64,000 bases of DNA from Bolinopsis microptera (taxonomy: Eukaryota > Ctenophora > Tentaculata > Lobata > Bolinopsidae). The notes below the pieces were generated by a model. It was not told where the DNA came from. It did no database searches and was given only the letters and a program-made list of their open reading frames with translations. The DNA lies in the NCBI RefSeq assembly GCF_026151205.1, contig NC_087072.1, forward strand, positions 15,662,169-15,726,168, written 5' to 3'. Below are positions 59,472-64,000 of the stretch, in pieces. The position numbers and the translations under genes were made by a program. The stretch's first letter is position 1. The number at the start of each line of letters is the position of its first letter.

Positions 59472-59616
59472 GGATTGTTCACATATTATTGCAAAAGCCA
59501 TTTTTGGCCAATTAAATTTAGAACCGCTACTGTATACATAGCTAATAGTATTGCGAAGAAATTACACTAGCTTTTCAAAACGCTCTCGTCTGGCTTACTT
59601 AATATGTGAACAATCC
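59472..59616. mobile_element. Small MITE with 17-bp perfect inverted ends
   Basis: ggattgttcacatatta (59472-59488) and its exact reverse complement (59600-59616) bound a 145-bp non-coding segment. No clear target duplication beyond A/T. Confidence 0.75.
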
Positions 59617-59755
59617 CTTAATTCCAGCTATTTTAAGTTTTGATATTTCAACATTACCATATAACAAATAATTTGAGCTTACTATGTTAATGTAACAAGC
59701 TCAAAACTGGCTAGAGCATAATAATGTCCCCAGTATAGCAAACCTGTGTTTCAAT

Positions 59756-59913
59756 GAATTTTGTTTTAATATAAGTTGAAAATACGGACGACGGCAAATT
59801 TTTGGGAATGGGTTTTTCCTGATCATGCTTTTATAGGATTTCTTATAACATTTTTTAATGTTATAAGAAATTTGCCGTCGTCCGTATTTTCAACTTATAT
59901 TAAAACAAAATTC
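59756..59913. repeat. Foldback with perfect 45-bp arms and nested hairpin
   Basis: The left arm 59756-59800 and the right arm 59869-59913 are exact reverse complements over 45 bp. In the spacer, tttcttataacatt / aatgttataagaaa (59839-59870) forms a second 14-bp stem with a TTTT loop abutting the right arm. No coding content. Confidence 0.95.
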
Positions 59914-60438
59914 TGCCATAATTGATGATTAGTTTTGCGTGATTTCAGTTTTCCTGATTCATATGTTGTATTTACGTCTTCAGTTTACAAATCAGTGAAA
60001 CACACACATACTATGCGGGGGGACTACAGACCCCCTCAAAGTCCTTTACAACGTTACTGCCAGGTTACATAGCACTGAAAATCAATATCATCAGAAATTC
60101 AAATTCAAAGCAACGCCGTCATAGTATTACAAAGCCCCAAAACGCAACAATGCTTCAAACTCTATTATAACATGAGCATGCAAATAACATAAATCATCTA
60201 TAATTATCCATGCAAATTCTAGATGAGCATGACATACAAGAATTCCTGTCACATTTATACATGCTATAGTTTGATTCATCTGCAGTAGGAGCGTTCTGGA
60301 AACTGTTGTTATTCATGATCACTTGTGACAGAAAACAAGAAGAGAGACAAAATTGTAACGTTTTCATGTTACATATTATTAAATGTCACTTTATATCGAT
60401 ACTGCGTTTCACTAACACTCCGTCTCAAGTAGCATCAA

Positions 60439-60818
60439 ATGACTGAGGGCGACGAGAGGGAACCGAGTGAGAGACTGCCTGGGACGGAGCAAGAGCAACG
60501 TCCTGTGGAAGAGGTGCCGCCTCCTCCACCCTCCCCTCCCAATCTCACTGACAAGCTCAACAAGAAACTCCTCACTTCCTTCCTTGACAGACTCAATAAT
60601 GGACAGGTCGGTAACCTACGTATGTGACGCTCAAAATAAACGTTTGATTTGATGGAATCTGAACAATATTTATATATTTGGTGTGTATCAGTATGCGGTA
60701 TGCAGTATGGCATTGATTCAAAAACGCTAAATTTTCTTTTTCTCAGATACCAATGCTGGACAATCTACCCCAACCTGCTCAGACAGAAGAATTCGATAGT
60801 GACTCTGAGACCGAATAG
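60439..60818 (+). CDS. Small two-exon protein with acidic tail, 79 aa, unknown
   Basis: Exons 60439-60606 and 60747-60818 join in phase 0 (donor gtcggt; acceptor tttctttttctcag), ending TAG. The product has an acidic/Pro-rich start (VPPPPPSPPNL is the core of it), a likely amphipathic helix LTDKLNKKLLTSFLDRLNNG, then IPMLDNLPQPAQ and an acidic end EEFDSDSETE. No signal peptide or membrane span. I do not recognise the family; the layout suggests a short linear-motif or complex-subunit protein. Composition is distinctly coding-like against the AT-rich flanks. Confidence 0.65.
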
Positions 60819-61328
60819 CTAATTTTGATTTTTGTGATTTAATGTGATATATTTTCCGTTTTACTTTGTTAAACACTAATCAAAAATGAGGTAAGAATTA
60901 AAAATTCGAAATGGATTTTTGGGGGTATTATTTTCCAGGTTTTTGCTTAATAAATGATCAGACAGGTTTCCTTTAATGATCTATCAACAATTTGATCCCA
61001 GTACGTGGACACTGTGCGCTGCCAGTTGTACTTTTTGAGTAAACGTTGACTGTTGACGCCGCAACATATTTCATTTTAAAAAGCTTAAGATATCGATTTT
61101 TTGACTATTGTTGTATAACTACAATGTACAAGTATTATATAATTTATATTTCAACCATAATTTATCTTCATATTCAATGATTTTTGTGAATTATCTGTCA
61201 TCACTTTTCCAGGATTATTATCAAAACTCAATTTACTAAATAGTACCTTTAAGATATATTTGGCGTTTAATCATCAATCCTGAATACCCGCCTGCAGTTT
61301 TCCATTGTTAATAGACTGACTTTTTATT
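60819..61328. other. 3' flank of the small gene, no other feature
   Basis: AT-rich. It includes 'ttaataaatgatc' about 130 bp after the stop, a possible poly(A) region. Confidence 0.35.
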
Positions 61329-61960
61329 AACGGGTGATACTCGTAAAATATCTGTTCCATATATTGGACCGTCGACGAGTCCAACTCGGCGCGCGTCCTG
61401 GTAGGTTGTAAACCTACAAACTTTTTACTGTCAGTGTCACCAAGATGTAACTAGGTCGAACGGAGAAATTAGGTCTCACGCGCAGGAATTAGGTCTCCTG
61501 CAGGCGCGTGATATATATTAATATATAATATATATATAAATACACTTAAAAGCCGCGAATGCTTGAGACTTACTGGGCCGCGCTCAGCCTGTCATTCCGC
61601 CGAATCTCTATTATGTTTATGGACATAATAGCCTGAGGTCCCCAGGTAAGCTTGAGACCTGATTCCTGCGCGTGAGACCTAATTTTTCGTTCGACCTAGT
61701 TACATCTTGGTGACAGATAAGTTTACAACCTACCAAAACGCGCGCTGATTTGGACTCCTCGAATATTTGGAACAACTGCATTTTACTTGTAGGTTTACAA
61801 GTACTTGACATACGTTGCATGCCACTTTTCGCGCGCGCCGCCGAAGGCGGAATATATTATCTCTGATATTGGGATACGAAACATGTATCAAACAAGTACA
61901 ACCTACCAGGACGCGCGCCGAGTTGGACGTGGAACAGATATTTTAAGAGTATCACCCGTT
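61329..61960. mobile_element. Complex foldback element with ~80-bp interrupted terminal arms
   Basis: The outer arms 61329-61359 (aacgggtgatactcgtaaaa...) and 61930-61960 match inverted with one difference. A second 32-bp perfect inverted block, starting gtccaactcggcgcgcgtcc, lies at 61378-61409 and 61897-61928. Inside, 'ggttgtaaac..gtcaccaagatgtaactaggtcgaac..aattaggtctcacgcgcagg' (61401-61480) recurs inverted at 61668-61732. The element is therefore a nested palindrome. The centre is AT-rich (61510-61550). Confidence 0.8.
61576..61648. repeat. Dispersed repeat core, inverted copy at 62764-62838
   Basis: The segment ttactggg..cgcgctcagcctgtcatt ... gacataatagcctg..gtccccaggtaa also occurs as a reverse complement at 62764-62838 with ~85% agreement. 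It links the foldback element with the CpG-rich region to its right. Confidence 0.65.
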
Positions 61961-62420
61961 AACATTTTACTAGTATCACCCGTTAAAAGTTAAGACTGAA
62001 CCGGCGCTTTTTCTTTTTGATACATGTTGCATTTCCCTTTGCGCGAAAAAGAGTATGCAACTTGTATCAAACTTCTTTACCTAGCCATTACTAGTCTCTT
62101 GTCTGAGTTGTCCCACGTCGCGATCCTCATCGTTTCATTTCATTTAAGAAAATTAAAACAGCGCTGCGGGCTCACAGCGTGGGGCAAAGCTTTTCTCGAT
62201 CTCACAGCCACTGTTGTGTGTTGGGGAAGCTTGAAAAGAGCGCCGCGCACACAGTACACAGCACAGAGATTGGTGTACTATACCAGGCAAGATACCCCCA
62301 TTACATAATATTGTAGAGATATAGCGCACGTATTTGAGATATCGTTTCAAAGATCAACATTGGCATGATTGATGATGCGGAGAGCAATCGATGAAAATTG
62401 AGACAAGACACAGCTAGGGG

Positions 62421-62705
62421 AGTTATTTTGACGGATGTTACTCGTCTAAATTTCTTCGAAGTAGCGCGCGCCGCTTTCTTCTCGAAATGTTATGGCCCGA
62501 CGGCACGAGCTACGAAGTAGCGCGCGCCGGGCCAGATCATTAACAATGGTCAAGAGTTATTTTGACGGATGTTACTCATCTAAATTTCTTCGAAGTAGCG
62601 CGCGCCGCTTTCTTCTCGAAATGTCTCGAAATGTCTCGAAAATGCCCGACGGCACGAGCTACGAAGTAGCGCGCGCCGGGCCAGATCATTAACAATGGTC
62701 AAGGA
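62421..62705. repeat. Tandem duplication of a CpG-rich unit
   Basis: Unit 1 (62421-62554) and unit 2 (62555-62705) both run from agttattttgacggatgtta to gatcattaacaatggtcaa. Each contains two copies of cgaagtagcgcgcgccg. Unit 2 has an extra internal tctcgaaatg triplication. CpG density is very high here compared with the rest of the window. Confidence 0.85.
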
Positions 62706-64000
62706 GTTATTATGCAGAATTGAATTACACATATTCGTAGGCGAAGCTTGGCTTACATAATGTTACCTGGGGACCAGGCTATTATGTTCATAAAGATTCA
62801 CCGAAATGACAGGCTGAGCGCCGCCCAGTAAACATAATGCAGCGATTTCATCGGACGAGAGCAACTGTTGGCGACGTTTGACTACAAATGGCAGCATTTG
62901 ATCGAAAACCTGGTTATCTTGACACACGCTGCAACCCCTTTTGATCGCGCGCGAAGCTGGCCGGGGTGCACGCTTCGCGTGCACGAGAGGTATACAACGT
63001 GTAGCAATGGTTATCAGCCCCCCCCCCCCCCCCCTGTGAAGAAAGTTGGATCTATATTGATATTCTATATCCAAATGCCAAAGTTGGATCTATAGAATTA
63101 GAAACAGTTCGGTATGTTTTTCTTAGCGATATCAGATACCTTACTCTGGATTATTACGACGGGTTTATTAACGACCGGTTAAAATATGGCTCGGGAAAAA
63201 TATGGCGAAATTGCTCAAAACCCACCACATTTTCCCGGTCGCCATTTTACCGGTGTCCAACCTTTCAATTTTAGATCCAAAAATGTTGTCTCAGATGTAA
63301 ATTTCCTTATTAGAGATAAGCAAGTTTAGTAATTTTTTTCTAAACTTGCTTATCTGCATTGCTAAAACTTGTGAAACAAGTCGAATTATCAATAATTAGG
63401 GGGTGCACGATAAAAATAAACTTGCTCGGATTTTTAAAAATTTTGTACCATTGTTTTCTATCTACTAGAGACTGTGAGAATTTTCACAATACCAAATTTT
63501 TCATACCTTTTTGGAAAGATCAGTGAGTTTCGCCTAGGTGCCATATTTGATGGTGCGCGGCTTTTGGAACAAAAGTAGCTGTAAAAGTCGCGTAATTTGA
63601 CCAAATTTGACCAAATTCGTTGATTTTTGTCGTATTAATTGGATATATCTTTGATCTTCGGTTCCTTGAATGAGATCATTCTGAAAATTGGCGACGACCT
63701 TCCAATAGGGCTTTCACAACTGTCCGAAAAATTTGGTGGATATCGGAGTTGATATAGTGATGAAAATGGGGCAAAATGCGCTGCTTTTAGCTGTAACATA
63801 ACGTCTGATGGTTGGATATGCTTTAAATTTTTCGGACACTTTCCTTGTAAGTCAATGAGTAAGCTAACCAATTTTTGTTGCAATCGGAGGTCGGGAAGTA
63901 TACTGATACTGAATATCTATTTGTTTGAAGAAAATTGTGCTGGCCGAAATTAGCGCTAAAAACCATCCTACAGTCGGCACGCGCGGCTTACTGTCGATGG
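62706..64000. other. Right-edge repeat-like DNA with hairpins
   Basis: Contains a GTGCACGC/GCGTGCAC hairpin (62966-62984), a C homopolymer (~16 C) at 63018-63034, and a perfect 16-bp stem agataagcaagtttag / ctaaacttgcttatct (63315-63356) with a T-rich loop. The minus-strand frame at 63635-63883 has no known motif. The final 500 bp read like non-coding dispersed repeat. Confidence 0.5.

Noticed and set aside
60435-60713. Minus-strand 92-residue frame
   Set aside because: Antisense shadow of the small plus-strand gene at 60439-60818.

Overview
This is an AT-rich eukaryotic nuclear window with spliced genes (GT..AG introns, in-phase exons), single-exon 7TM receptor genes, a SINE, and DNA-transposon debris. 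The content fits an invertebrate metazoan. Lineage-specific rhodopsin-like receptors lacking DRY and expanded ankyrin genes would suit a cnidarian or other early-branching animal, but I cannot fix the phylum. There is no prokaryotic or organellar signature.

Left third (1-24.4 kb). The backbone is the 3' part of a HEATR1/UTP10 gene (small-subunit processome, rRNA transcription and processing) on +. I assembled 15 phase-consistent exons from 6343 to the stop at 24351, about 823 aa; the N-terminal half is not visible and probably lies left of the window. Its introns hold other genes: a single-exon 7TM receptor on + (8202-9254), and a two-exon ABCB-type half transporter on - (18279-21320) with an unusual ~165-residue soluble N-terminus. 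A paralogous receptor lies on - at 1209-2504, upstream of the first visible exon. One intron carries a 55-copy, 53-bp minisatellite (14515-17429). It grew out of the exon/intron boundary, so every unit repeats the last 15 nt of the exon and the 5' splice site.

Middle and right (25-57 kb). A small ankyrin-repeat family sits on -. Gene A (25266-31656, six exons, 243 aa) and its short paralogue gene B (52706-53529, four exons, 141 aa) are fully resolved. Three further candidate 5' exons (42.9, 48.1, 56.6 kb) all end in phase 1 and could join the phase-1 acceptor of exon 2 in A or B, suggesting alternative promoters or undissected paralogues. Between them is repeat-rich, gene-poor DNA: a 355-bp GGGA tract followed by a GA tract, MITEs, a tRNA-derived SINE, and two identical ~200-bp retrocopy-like segments in opposite orientation.

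Right end (57-64 kb). It contains a Harbinger-like MITE with TTA target duplications, a perfect 45-bp foldback, a two-exon 79-aa acidic-tailed protein gene on + (60439-60818), and a CpG-rich mosaic of inverted and tandem repeats (61.3-63 kb). hAT-type elements with 8-bp target duplications occur at 3625-4418 (with a transposase C-terminal remnant) and 22972-23389 (CGG-rich MITE). All exon models are read by eye and need transcript support.
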